Positions 13,421 to 24,996 of a stretch of 64,000 bases of DNA are shown in pieces. Origin of the DNA: Fistularia commersonii (taxonomy: Eukaryota; Chordata; Actinopteri; Syngnathiformes; Fistulariidae). A program made the translations under genes and the position numbers. The stretch covers positions 5,707,501 through 5,771,500 of the forward strand of contig JBBMNZ010000026.1 in assembly GCA_037954325.1 (NCBI GenBank), written 5' to 3'. Each line of letters begins with the position of its first letter. The first letter of the stretch is position 1. Under the pieces are notes generated by a model. The model was not told where the DNA came from, ran no database searches, and worked only from the letters and a program-made list of their open reading frames with translations.

Positions 13421-15205
13421 AAGAAAGAGCGGATAATCCCTCATGCAGCTTAATGCCACCCCCCCGAAACCTACTCAGACAGAAAACCTTCTCCAACTCA
13501 AGATGAAGGAGACGTTGGGTAGCCCACCTAGGAAGTTTAGGATTGTGAAGGACCATCCCGTCTTCTGTACAAATAAAAAATTAACACGCGTCGCAACTTT
13601 TATTTACGTGGATTTTACTTTCCAGTGGTATCATCACCCTGTTATATTTTATTCGTAAAATTAGTGCTTTTTAAAATGCCAGATCAACTCACTGAATAAA
13701 GAACGTCAATTTGATTGCTAGCTAACGTGAATGCAACCACAACTTAAAATGTATGACATGAATTAAATTAGTTATAAAATGTGTTAGACATATCTTGATG
13801 TTCTTTAGACACCAACAAAAACCATTCGTTCGACAGACATGCATTTTACCCGCTAGGCTATTTAAAATTATAATTCTTGTTAGCAAAGGCTCCACAACTA
13901 TTTGCCCAGTACATAAACGACCACATTATTTCTATACTAACTGTTTATGTCTCGTAAAATGTTAATGTAAATGTAAAATGTGTCATCGGTGTATTGTTTT
14001 TGACTTAATTTTAACTACCAGTTCCTGTACAGTTAGTCATAAATTACCATTCGTAATGTCTTGATAATTATAAAACTGTTTATATTTCCGGTTCTACGAA
14101 GCGCAAATTAAATTCCTGGATAACAATTAAATACAAAAAGTAACACGACCAACATCGGATCTAAGAGCATAAAAATAAATATCAAAGAAGTGAAAAGGAG
14201 TTTTTTTTTCAACTTATTTATATCAGTGATGGTTCACATTATGGCTACTAGTGTGTACAGCGTCGAAGTCCTCCTCGTTAGGAACGAAAGGATCGTAGTC
14301 CTTGTTTCCGGGGGACAACATTAGACGTAACACACAACATAAGAATTGCGATTCCCATAGCTTAAGAAAACGTTTATGAACTCTAATGTTTCTTCATCCG
14401 TGAAACATTTCTTCAGAATAAATCGTGACAGCTCTGCTCCAGAAATAAACAATAAGAATCGCTAGCGGGATTTTTTTAACACGATGCAATATCTGCTACA
14501 TGTCCGGGTGCAGGCTGGAGTTCCGTGAGAAAACCGACCGACTCACCTATGGGTTTAGTTTAGGAATGCTGTAGTCTGTGCGGTGCAAAGGGTGTAAACA
14601 GATTATTTGAACGGTAGGTGGTCGTGATCGAGGAAACAGATTGAAGAATGACTCTTTAAGTACGCGGTTCCTCGTAATGATTTCATCCTGTTTACACTGG
14701 CAGATTTTGAAAAGATCCTCATCATACATGTCACCTATGTGTTGTTCTTTCATTTCGGTCTCATTTTCATTTTACAACAAATGAATGTGGTTCAGCTTTT
14801 TAATCAATCCTAAAAGGGTCATCATGGCTACACAATCTCTATTTTTGAGCCCGAAGAAACCCCAATATGTCATTGAAACCTGCAGCTGATGCTTTACGGA
14901 CATTTCTATATTAATGAATTCATGTCGTAATTAATTCTGACAAGACGTCACTCAAATATCTTACGCCAAGATTAAATGTAGTTTTACAAAAATTAACAAT
15001 TACAAGCAGTAATTCTTGGTTGAACTGTTCACAGTTCACAAATATTCACCCTTAAATAATATTAATGAGGAAAGTCTCTGTTGAAAAAATACATTTCCCA
15101 TCAATACAACACAGTAAAAACGGTAACATAAAGAAACTGTTAGTCTGGAAAGAGATTGATAACAATCCACATTTTAATTGTCCTTAAATTTTCTTTTTGT
15201 CTAAG
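13421..15205. other. KIF24-RFESD intergenic interval with unexplained minus-strand coding-like segments
   Basis: About 1.8 kb between the divergent genes kif24 and rfesd. On the minus strand three short open segments (14753-14547, 14461-14321 and 14321-14223) read like protein but match nothing I recognise; they are treated as a finding. Outside them the DNA is AT-rich without recognisable features. The promoter and any noncoding first exon of rfesd must lie here. Confidence 0.4.
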
Positions 15206-15221
15206 GGAAGAAGTCATCAAC

Positions 15222-16051
15222 ATGTCTTCTGAGGATGAGAGTTCCTCATCTCCATTGTCGCCCTGTTCCAACACAACCTCCTCTCCACCTTTGCCGTCTT
15301 GTCACTTTGTTGGGAAGAGGGACGACATCATGAGACGCGGCCGAGTGACAAAGCGGCTGGATGATTGCAGAGACGTCCTGGTCTTGTACCACCAGGGTCT
15401 GTTTCATGCAATGGATATGCGCTGCTACCGTAAGCTCTTTGTGTGAGAATTATGTTTGGCATCATGCTCACAGTTGCCAGTCTAAACATTGTCATCATAT
15501 TTGGTTTAACACAGACCGTTTTGCTCAGACAGATGCAGGTGGTGCACTGGAGTCTGGTGACATTGAGGCAAGTTAACAACATTGTCTGTCATCGCTTTCT
15601 CTCAGAGTATATCTGTAGCATAGCCGCAGGATTGTTGCTGAAAAAAACACAAAAACAATTTTTGTCTGATTTTAGGTTTGCAGTGTCACACTTTAAATAC
15701 CCTTGTTCTCTCTTATTCTTATTGAGAACCGCTGCCATTTCTCTCCTGTTCTCTACACTGAAGGAGTTTGATGGGCGGCTGTGTATTGTGTGTCCATGGC
15801 ACAAGTACAAGATCACTCTAGCGGAAGGCGAAGGACTCTACCAAGCTGTGGAAAATCCCACTGTCAAACCCTTGAAAACACACTGGCGCTCTAAGGGTGT
15901 CAAACAAAGGATTCATAAAGTCACCGAGATCAACGGGGATGTGTTTGTGATACTCAATGACTCCAGTGAAGCTATTGAGTCAGACCACTATCAGACTGCG
16001 AGATACCAGAATCTCCTCCACGCAAAGACAAAACCCCTGCCCAGGTCATAG
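15222..16051 (+). CDS. rfesd: Rieske iron-sulfur domain-containing protein (RFESD)
   Basis: Three exons, 15222-15429, 15533-15567 and 15764-16051, join in frame to 176 residues. Both Rieske cluster-binding motifs are present: Cys-Tyr-His (MRCYH, the His codon split by intron 1) and CPWH (LCIVCPWHKYKI). Between them lies GGALESGDIEEFDG, matching vertebrate RFESD. The motifs bind a [2Fe-2S] cluster, and the physiological partner of this soluble Rieske protein is not established. The protein is slightly longer than human RFESD (about 157) through a Ser-rich N-terminus. An acceptor TCTAAG at 15201-15205 shows that a noncoding exon precedes the start. Intron 2 uses a GC donor (GAG followed by GCAAGT). 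Confidence 0.93.
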
Positions 16052-16348
16052 TCAGCACTCACAGATGTGGAGCAGTTTGATTATTCAACCAAAAAGAAAT
16101 GCATCAGTTTGATGACCCTTTTGTTCATTTAAGCCAAAATGTTGTTTTCAGTGTAAATACAAATCTACACATTTTTCTGTTGAGACAGTAAGTCGGTTTG
16201 TTTGTATGATCGTATAAAAATATTTGTACAGAATATATTGAGAATGATATTACAAAAGTAATGTAAAAATGTACAGCTTTGTTGGAATCACGATATCGTG
16301 TATTCCCATGTCTCAGAGATGAGATTTTCTTTGTGAATTGTCATTGCA

Positions 16349-16354
16349 AATAAA
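16349..16354 (+). terminator. rfesd: Polyadenylation signal of rfesd
   Basis: AATAAA about 300 bp after the rfesd stop, the first canonical hexamer on this strand. Confidence 0.7.
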
Positions 16355-16959
16355 ACATGTTGGTGATTGAAGGGTTTTAAAGTAATATGTTTTTACTCAA
16401 TAATTAAGAAAACACCTGCTTATGTAGAGGCTGGACATAAACATAAAGAGTAAAAGTTTAAGTAGGTTTTTATTTAATAGCTAGGTGTTGAGTTACTTCT
16501 GAAATGAGCCCCTGCTGAAAATGGCTCAATATCAGACAGTAAGATGTTTACTGATATAATCAAACTTATATCACATATCCAGTACACTGTGTACTGCCTT
16601 CTTTATTTTATTATATGTTAAAAAGTGAAGTATTACAAAGGTGGTATACGATATTAACATGCCATTATAAATGTATGCACTAGGTGTCAGTGTGTAAAAT
16701 GTGATGGTTGAAACCAACCGACTAACGAAGAAGGTCGCATCCGGATGACAGACAATCCCTGCTTTGCTGTTTAACAATTAGCGAAGCTGCCAGTATGATT
16801 TCACCAATATATTGTCTGTGATTATTCAGGTGCCCCTTTATTTTACAAAATCGTATGTTTTCTTTTCTGACACGACAGCGATCGTTATGATATGCGTTAA
16901 ATAATGTAAGCTAGCATGAGATAGAAGTTCCAGAACAAAAGCAAGCGGTTCCTGTCGTG
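16355..16959. other. RFESD-GTF2H3 intergenic DNA
   Basis: AT-rich spacer between two plus-strand genes; it must hold the gtf2h3 promoter. No open frame in it looks genuine. Confidence 0.5.
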
Positions 16960-17640
16960 ATGGCAGCAGGTTAGTCGCCTTCTCCCTCATCCGTACTTTT
17001 GATATTTAATTTTTTTTAGAATAAGCGTACCTACCAGTGAGCTGCTTAACTCTTGCCTCTATTTTATTTTTATTTTTCTTTTTGAACCCCCCCCCCCCGC
17101 AGAGGAAGAGATCAGTTTGCTGGTGATTGTTGTGGACGTCAATCCGATCTGGTGGGGGCAGCAGGCTCAGCGAGAGCCGCAGGTAGCATCACTTAAGTCC
17201 ACGGCAGATTAAAAAAAAAAAAAAAAAAAGACTTTAAATGTTAATAACCAACATTGTTTCCCTACAGTTTACCCTGTCTAAATGTATGGACGCCGTCATC
17301 GTCATGGGAAACTCCCACATGGCCATGTCCAGGACCAACAAGCTGGCTGTCATCGCCAGTCACTGTCAAGACAGGTGACTTCTTGGTTTCTTTATCATTT
17401 TGTTTGTGGAAAACGATGATGCTATTGTTTACGTTGCTAAATTTCACCCATGTTCTTCCTTACTTCTATTGCAAAATGTTGTATAAACATATACTCTAAA
17501 CTATCTTTATGTGTCTTTAGTCCTTTTTTTTTTTTTTTCCTCAGCTTTTTCATTTTATTAACCAAGGCTTAAAACAAGTAAAATCATGAACACCTTTAAA
17601 CAAACTCTGGCCTCTCTAACTTTCAACTAATTCTCAAATA

Positions 17641-17673
<33 letters not shown>

Positions 17674-20600
17674 GACCAAAAAATTAGGAGGTTGTTAAAC
17701 TATGAAAGCTCAAATGGTTCTTCAGTCAGTCAAATAGCTGGGAGATGAATAATGGATGGAAAGCCAGTGAAATCTTAAAAGCATCTTAAAAACATGCCAT
17801 GAACCAGTTACTGTAAATCTGCCCGTATTTAAAATTCAACGTTGACTGACTTTTCTAAAATGTTACTGAGATGTTAAAGCACAGTTGCACAGATGCCTAA
17901 AAATACACTGCTAAAAACTAAAATCACAAAGCCTCCTTTCAAAAAGGAGAGATATAGTCCATAACCAGCAGGTGGCACAAGCTGCTCTACCATAATCTTG
18001 GATTCTTGTTAAAAAATAAGATGTGTTTTGACAGCTTTCAAGAATTTTCTTTTCCTTATCATTTGTAAGTACTGCCTGCCCTCTGCGCACTCACACAGAC
18101 CCACTCTGTTTCAGTCACTTTCTGTATCCCAGTAAGAGCTGGAAAACAGGGGAGAGTGGGGACGACACCGCGTCCAGTGGGGATGGAAAGTATGAACTCC
18201 TGTCTGTCGCCAATAACCTGATAGCCGAAGAGATCAGGAATGTTATGTCAAAGAGTAGGTATAAATAACATTTATCAATTCATGAAAAAAAAAATTGCGA
18301 TAATGTGATTTTTTTTTTTTTTTTTTTTTTTTAGTTTTTAATGGATCTGTAAATAGCTGAAACATTGTATTCTTAGTGGTGGATTTTTATGATACATTCC
18401 TAGTAATCTCCCTCTTTCAGTGTTTGTATTTTTTTTAAATGTGTAATTTTCTCCCTACCTTCTTCTCAAAATCTCTAGATGTTTTAATATTAAAATTTTT
18501 GTTTTTTCATAAGTTCTCGTGCATACATTTTTTTTTCCACTGAATATTCAATGTGCTTGATGATTCTCCTCCCACCATGAACTCCATGTCCCGTATGATT
18601 TCAGCTGAAGTGAGGGGAAATTCCACGGATACTTTGTTAGCCGGATCCCTTGCCAAAGCTCTCTGCTGTATCCTTTCAAAACAAACACTAGTTTCACTAT
18701 CAGGAACACGTTGTTGAATCACTCAAGGTACTTCCATAAAGTCCTGTACAGTGAATGATGAGCTACGCAGAGACTTTTCTCCTTCCAAAACACTTTGTAG
18801 TGCATTTCTTGTGTATTACCCCTGGGTCTCATTCCTTACAGGATAGAATTTAGACAGTGATACAAGGCTTTGTTTAGTCAATTCCTGCTTAAAATAACCT
18901 TAAGCAGGTTATTTTAGTCATCGTCAACTATTTTCTGCATGTCCGCACACAAAGCTAGATTTCAGCTACTCATTAAAGAACATATAAAGATGTTGAAAGT
19001 AGACCTTGTGGAAGAAAAAAAACTGAAAATTGTAGGTTGATTGTAAGGTTATAAAGCGTCATTCGTTATAAATTTGCACTCAAATGTCCTGTTGCACTGC
19101 TCATATTCATATCTATAATCATATTCATAATAATGTTTACACTCTTTCTATCAGCACATATCCAAAGGCACTGCAGACAGCAAATTAGGAATTTCACTAT
19201 ATAGGGAAACACGTTATTACACTGTACGTGTGACAAATGCTTTGAATCTTTGAGATTGTCTTGTCTCAACTAGGTCACGCTCAACTGCACTTATTTTAAA
19301 TGACACATATTCATCTACTTGACAAGATACCATTTCTTTTTTGGGAACTTAACATTTCCTTAGTTCTTTGAATCAGATATTCACAGATACTCAAAGGACT
19401 TGGAAGGTAATTTATTTGTTGATGTTGCTTTGTTACTGGCTGTTGTTTTCCTTTTTGGCACAGACTTATGCGTGTTTTCTCCTTTTCAGTTGGACAGGAG
19501 ATGAAGTCAAGAGTACTGGTGGGTCTCTAGGCGGTCTTGTTTTTAATAAGTGCTGCTGTTTTCTTTCATCCAAAATCAGAATATGAGATCTTTTGTAAAT
19601 TCTCATGGCAGGTGATTAAAGCAGCAGACGACTGCGCCCTCCAATATATGAATTTCATGAATGTGATTTTTGCTGCCCAAAAGCAGGTAAATTATCCTTG
19701 TGTTGTCAGTTTTTATTGAATACTGCTGCATAATATTCAAGTCACCTTTTAATATTTTTTATACAGAACATACTGATAGATGCCTGCGTGTTGGAGTCAG
19801 ACTCGGGCCTCCTTCAGCAGGTACATTTTTACGATTTTGTTTACAACATTACAGAGCTACGATAAGATGTATATTCATATTCTGTTGTTAGAGAGCATGT
19901 CATAGAAGTTTAATTTAATTTACAGCAATTTAATCTTCTTTTATTTTTCAGGCCTGTGATATAACAGGAGGATTGTACCTGAAAATACCACAAAAGGTCG
20001 CCTTGGCTCAGTACCTGCTGGTGAGAGCGGCACAGAATCTACACGTCTCCTGATATTACACTTTGTAACATCGTTTTGTGTCTAATACGACTGTTTTTCG
20101 TAACAGTGGGTTTTCCTTCCCGACACGGAGCAGCGTTCGCAGCTAATGCTACCACCGCCCGTGCACGTTGATTACAGAGCAGCGTGTTTTTGCCACCGAA
20201 ACCTCATTGAGATAGGTTACGTCTGCTCAGTTTGTCTGTCAAGTAAGTGTCCCAATGCCAAGCTGAAACCCATTAAGTACATATTGGTGTTTCTATCAGA
20301 ATGTGTTACTTTTACTCCTGTTTTCTTTTTAAAGTATTCTGCAACTTCAGCCCCATCTGCACAACTTGCGAGTAAGTTTTCATTACTACAATGTTTTTTA
20401 GGCCAGGCAATTTCATTATCACATTTATATTTTATATATCTATTAAAAATAATTGTCTTTTCATGATATTGTATCATGATTGTATCAGCTATTTTTGGTA
20501 TTAGAATGCTAATTTTAATTCAAATATGTCTTATCAAGTTAAAAGTCTTGCTTTTTTATTTTGGCATTTAGACAAATTGTATGTATATTATATATTTAAG

Positions 20601-20899
20601 GTGAGCAATTTTTGTCATGTGAATACTTTTCAAAGACTACCAAACAACTTCTCATTATTTTGATTACTAAGTCTTAGCCCTCAATTTCAAACAGATCTCT
20701 TGATATCAGGAATAAAAAAAATAGGCTTATGAATCACTTTTAATCATTCTAATCTTTAATCATTCTAATCTTTAATCAAAAACAACTACTTGTGATGTAT
20801 AAAAATCTAACTTTCTCATTTTTTTATAGGACTGCCTTCAAAATCCAGCTCCCTCAGATGGTCAAGGCCAAAAAGAAGAAGCTCAAGCCTTTAGCCTGA
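16960..20899 (+). CDS. gtf2h3: General transcription factor IIH subunit 3 (TFIIH p34)
   Basis: Thirteen exons join in frame to 299 residues (human 308): 16960-16969, 17103-17182, 17268-17374, 18115-18254, 18605-18667, 19377-19406, 19490-19518, 19612-19686, 19767-19820, 19952-20020, 20107-20242, 20335-20371 and 20830-20899. The start gives MAAEEEISLLVIVVDVNPIW, the beginning of the vWA-like Tfb4/p34 domain. AALQYMNFMN-type core text (CALQYMNFMNVIFAAQKQ), CDITGGLYLK and PPPVHVDYRAACFCHRN follow, then the C-terminal C4 zinc finger (CSVC, then CNFSPICTTCE) and a Lys-rich tail. p34 is part of the TFIIH core used in transcription initiation and nucleotide excision repair. Intron 5 carries a U12-type donor. 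Confidence 0.96.
17521..17674. repeat. Poly(T) and poly(A) tracts in gtf2h3 intron 3
   Basis: A T-rich run near 17523-17539 and an A run near 17651-17673 bracket AT-rich sequence. This could be a degraded retroposed element, but no body was recognised. Confidence 0.4.
18302..18333. repeat. Poly(T) tract in gtf2h3 intron 4
   Basis: More than 20 consecutive T in the intron upstream of exon 5. Confidence 0.7.
18884..18916. other. Overlapping inverted repeats (two alternative hairpins)
   Basis: CCTGCTTAA at 18884-18892 pairs with TTAAGCAGG at 18900-18908. TAAAATAACC at 18890-18899 pairs with GGTTATTTTA at 18907-18916. The arms overlap, so only one hairpin can form at a time. Both lie in the U12-type intron of gtf2h3. 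Confidence 0.8.
19151..19253 (+). mobile_element. Short retroposon tail, copy 1 (SINE/LINE 3'-end family)
   Basis: Shares the blocks ATATCCAAAGGCACTGCAGA, AATTTC, AGGGAAACAC and GTGACAAATGCTTTGAATC with 42701-42810, and the later blocks with 45609-45671. Dispersed repeats with a common 3' end are typical of a SINE or truncated LINE. The family was not identified. Confidence 0.6.
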
Positions 20900-21520
20900 A
20901 TTCTGCTGGGTTTTTCTAATGATGTGAATTTATTCTTGTTGTTACGGAGCCTTCATGTTGACTTCAAACCTTTCTTTTTGACATCACCAAAATTCCCAAA
21001 TCAACTGGTCTGGATAATGTTTGTATCAATAATTGACCTGTTAAAGTATTTTTTCCTAATATTTGTTTGATGTGTTTTGCCATTTGTCTTTTCACAGGTG
21101 TCAAACTGTTTTGAAATAATTGTTTAATTTAGAGGGAAAAAAAAATTGGTCATCAATATTAAGCTAAGGAGGAACTTTAAAGAAATGTTTTTCTGATCCC
21201 ATAACAGAAATACAATATTTTAATATAGGAAAAAAACATGGGTATGGTGTCTTCTAATTACCAAATTACCCAATTTAAACAAATTGAGAGGCAATATTTT
21301 TTCCCCGACTGTGAGGAGTAAGTTTAATGTCAACGACAGAATAACAAACCTTTTTTTTTCCCTTATGCCAGCTGTCCAGTGATGAGGAAATTGATCCACT
21401 TTTGAATAAGCTCAATTGTAATGATACAGAAAGCAATGTCTTCAGCATGTCTTGAGAATGTAAAGGTGTTTGATCAGAGAAAAGTGAAGCATTAAGCGAT
21501 GTTATAAAACCTTCTGTTCA
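20900..21520. other. Convergent 3' regions of gtf2h3 (+) and psmd9 (-)
   Basis: Only 621 bp separate the two stop codons. The first AATAAA after gtf2h3 on the plus strand is at 21901-21906, inside psmd9. The nearest AATAAA for psmd9 on the minus strand is 20929-20934, just past the gtf2h3 stop. Other variant hexamers are possible. The 3' UTRs probably overlap as antisense. Confidence 0.5.
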
Positions 21521-23688
21521 TCATCGAGGGATTGGAATAATGTTGCACCTGGAATGAGGACAGGTTTGTAAATCAATACACGGACTGTAAGAGACAAATA
21601 AGGAACTGTGATCCTAAAAAGTAGGCTCACAAAAAGGAAACATTCTCATGGGTTCAACACAAACAGGGGAGCAAATTGCCTCAGATGGATACTATTTTTG
21701 ATATGCTGTATGTATGAAAATATTCAGATTACTATCTAATTGCTCCTTCATTATTGTGACTTGAATACAGTTTAAAACTTGCCACAGTGGAGGCAATTTC
21801 AAGTTTTAAACAGTCTGTCTCCCGCTGAAACCAACTTCAGTTTATAGTAATAATGGTAACAGATGCCCCCCGTTTGTATGTCTTTATTAATTCAAGAAAT
21901 AATAAAGAGGCCATATCATGGCACACACTTACCCCAGTAAGCCTCTGCCGGACCAGCGCTGCGGCGTCAGACTCAGCTGAGCTCTCTTCCCATCCCGGAT
22001 TACTGTGATACGTAATGGTTTCTAGGGAGGAGGACGACTATTAGTACGCTTTAGGGTTACAGCACACTGTTCATTAGAACTGGCATGTTTTTCAGAATGA
22101 CAAAAACTTTGTCTCCAATGGCCAATTGGAGGGGACAAGGGATAGCGTAGAAACATAAGGCAGATCCAACATCTGTAATTATATCAAATAAAATTATATA
22201 AAGGTAAAATATAAAATAAATAGAATAAGATAAAAAATGAAAAGGAAGTAAAAGGCAGAGCGAAATGACACCGACATCTGTTAAAGGCTGTACATCTGTA
22301 CAAATGGTTGTACATCTATAAATAACTACATCTGTACAAGGGCATAAGAAAGCTGTTTGTACAGTCTTCCATCAACAGCAACAAAAGGAGAAATGCCATC
22401 TAACAGAAATGTATTTTAAGGTGCAATTTATAAGGACCCCTCAAAGACAAAAAAAATCTGAAAGGTGAATGGTGGATTGAACTGTGTAAAGCAAAGTGCA
22501 ATAGAAATTAATGACAGAACCAGAGGAGCAGAAGTGAATTTATTTGGTAACTTACCCCTTCGCTATGCTGGACAACAGAAGCAATATTTTGGAGGTTCTG
22601 AAAGTTCTGTGTGCTCACAGAACCAAATTCAATCACTTCATCTCCAACTCTGAGGCCCTTTGGGTAGAGACGACAGTGATCACATTTTGGTAAGCTCCAG
22701 TGATTGACGTATTGCTGTTAGCGCTTATTGGGGATTGCAAATTGTTACATCGACCACGACCAGACCCAAAAAGATCGATCATATCACTCACAGCTCCAGA
22801 GGCAGGGGAGCCATGTGTGACTGCATCTATCCGCGCGAATGGACGAGGCAAGGTGACCTGCTGATCCATGGCCTCCTCCTTGGCTTCAGCCTCATCCCGT
22901 TCCCGCTTGGCTTTCTCTCGTGCATGCAGCTTGTGCAAAGCATCCTCTATCTCAGCCATGATGGCCTTGTGATCATTCTGCAAGCCTTAAGGTGAATATA
23001 AATGGTATTACAGAACTGAATCTGTTAGAAATGGACACTTTCATACATTTTTAGTTGATAGTTCAACCCTTTAATGAGGCCTCAAAACAATGAATGTAAT
23101 CCTTAATGAACTTCAGTTAGTCCTGAAAACTAGAATTGAGAGATGGATACTGTCTTTGCATCACAGTGTTTAGAGAAAAAAATAAAGAAAATAATCATAA
23201 ATTCAGATTGTATGGTTCACTCACATGGTTTAACCGCTGGGTATTGGTGTCACATAGTGCAGATGAAAGAACACCATCCAAACAAACACTATGCCACAAT
23301 TTAAATGACTTCATTAACATTGAAAACATATTCATAACCCTAGAAAGAAGAAAGCACAGTTGCTTACATGAAATATTGTGTCTTGCTGTCCTGATTTGGT
23401 ATAAGTTGACATCTGCTCTGGGGTATCCCTCTGCGTCAACCAGAGGACTTTCGAGCCCAACGCCTTGCTGTAAACACCAAGCATTGTACAGTCAGAATAA
23501 GCTAATTGCGTTTACAGTTGTGTTAGCTTTCTGTTGTACAGGTCTTCATGGTTATGCGAACCACTTACGTCCTCCAAAACGTCAAAATATGCTTTAATTT
23601 GCTCTTCGATGTCATCTTTCTTTTTAATAAGTGTTTTAACTTCATCCATTCTTGTTTCAGAGTTGCCACAACTATCTCCCCCTGTCAT
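21521..23688 (-). CDS. psmd9: 26S proteasome non-ATPase regulatory subunit 9 (PSMD9, assembly chaperone with PDZ domain)
   Basis: Six exons, 23688-23569, 23467-23368, 22985-22792, 22657-22556, 22021-21933 and 21548-21521, join in frame to 210 residues (human 223). An N-terminal coiled segment (VKTLIKKKDDIEEQIKAYFD) is followed by ESPLVDAEGYPRADVNLYQ and RTARHNISCLQNDHK. A PDZ-like domain follows (GLRVGDEVIEFGSVSTQNFQ, KPLRITVIRDGKR). The protein ends LLGCNIIPIPR, close to the mammalian C-terminus. PSMD9 (yeast Nas2) escorts Rpt5 (PSMC3) during assembly of the 19S base. The 28-nt last exon is very short but is fixed by the conserved C-terminal text. The start was chosen at the first in-frame ATG at 23688; a second ATG lies 13 codons downstream at MDEV. 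Confidence 0.95.
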
Positions 23689-24996
23689 CTTCACAGCAAA
23701 ACTTCCGGTGTAACATAATATGGGTCCGGGTGGATTCCCGACCTGAAGCGGAACATTTCTTCCTGCGCTGTCCCGTACTTTCAAAAGTAGCAGGAATGTC
23801 ATAGACTTTAAAAGAACATTATTGTTAAAAAAAAATGTGGCACAAGTTTGGGTTCTGAAACGTCCCATTAACAGAACAGAAAACAGCACTGATTATGATT
23901 TTACACTTCCTTAGTAGATCTACAATTTCTAAGAATGCACACAGAATACGCTCCTTTTATGAGTTGGAATGATCATGTTAATAATGACTTAGTATATTCT
24001 GATACTAAACAGAAGTCATCACAGAGTAGTTTGGCAAAATAAATGAGTTCTTCCTGAAATTGTTCAATTTCATTCCAACTACAATATTTGTAGAAAAATA
24101 AATGCTAATAAATGTATGTCTTTCAGGTACCTGGATTAGATCATTTCTGTTATAATAGGGATTACAAATTATAACTTGCTCCATAATTTAACTAGCCCAT
24201 CTTCTCACTTACTTCCAAAGACAACACACAGGCAACTGATGAAACGCAACTTGTAAAAGCTCTCTTGGAAATTTACTGCTGAGCATCAAAAGCTCAAGAG
24301 TTAATGATTAATGATTATACTGTACACTTGACACCATCTCTGACATAAACTTCTTTAATATCTTTAGACATTTTAACAGCTGTGCATAATGTACCTCATA
24401 CATGTGGGGAAATACAGTACAAATCATTTTACACAAGTTATTCATACTTCATTCAAAAACACAATGCAGAAGATACTATTCTTGAAGATTGCCTGAAGAG
24501 TGAGTTCAAGTCGATCAACTGTCAAACATTTCTGCTCCTTCCTTCATTCATTCGTTCATTCATTCAATCACTTCACAGTTCACATAAAGGCACAATGGTT
24601 ACATTATAAACATTAATAGGAACCTTCAAGGCTTTACTACTTCTTTGAAGGCTGTGTAACCTGAGTGCTTAAATATTAATTTTGATCATACTTAGTTGTG
24701 CATCCGTTTGTATTAACTATATTTGTGACAGCCTTCAGGCTGAAAGAACATTGACAATTATGTGGTAATTCACTATAACAAAAAGTCATTAACACCCCCT
24801 GTGTTCCCATAGTAATAGCTTGAAAAATTTCATTGAATTATGTTTTCCTTCTTGCCCAGCTGGCTTACAAACACCAGTTTATGGTGGTTGGAACTTGTGC
24901 AAATGTGGCATTAGAGTTAAAATCTGTAATTTCATATCCTACAAAAAGTTAGTGCTGAATATTTAAAAAGTCAAGTACCAAGGGTTTTTAATAAAG
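23689..24996. other. psmd9 promoter region and RABGEF1-like 3' UTR
   Basis: Both flanking genes are on the minus strand. AT-rich DNA with a short imperfect (ATTC)n run near 24541-24571 and a minus-strand ATTAAA at 24354-24359 that could polyadenylate the RABGEF1-like mRNA. No gene was seen. Confidence 0.45.

Noticed and set aside
13443..13658. 71-residue plus-strand open frame near the kif24 promoter
   Set aside because: No homology and no supporting splice sites.
23136..23597. 153-residue plus-strand open frame opposite psmd9
   Set aside because: Antisense to psmd9 exons 1-2, which carry the conserved text; no homology of its own.
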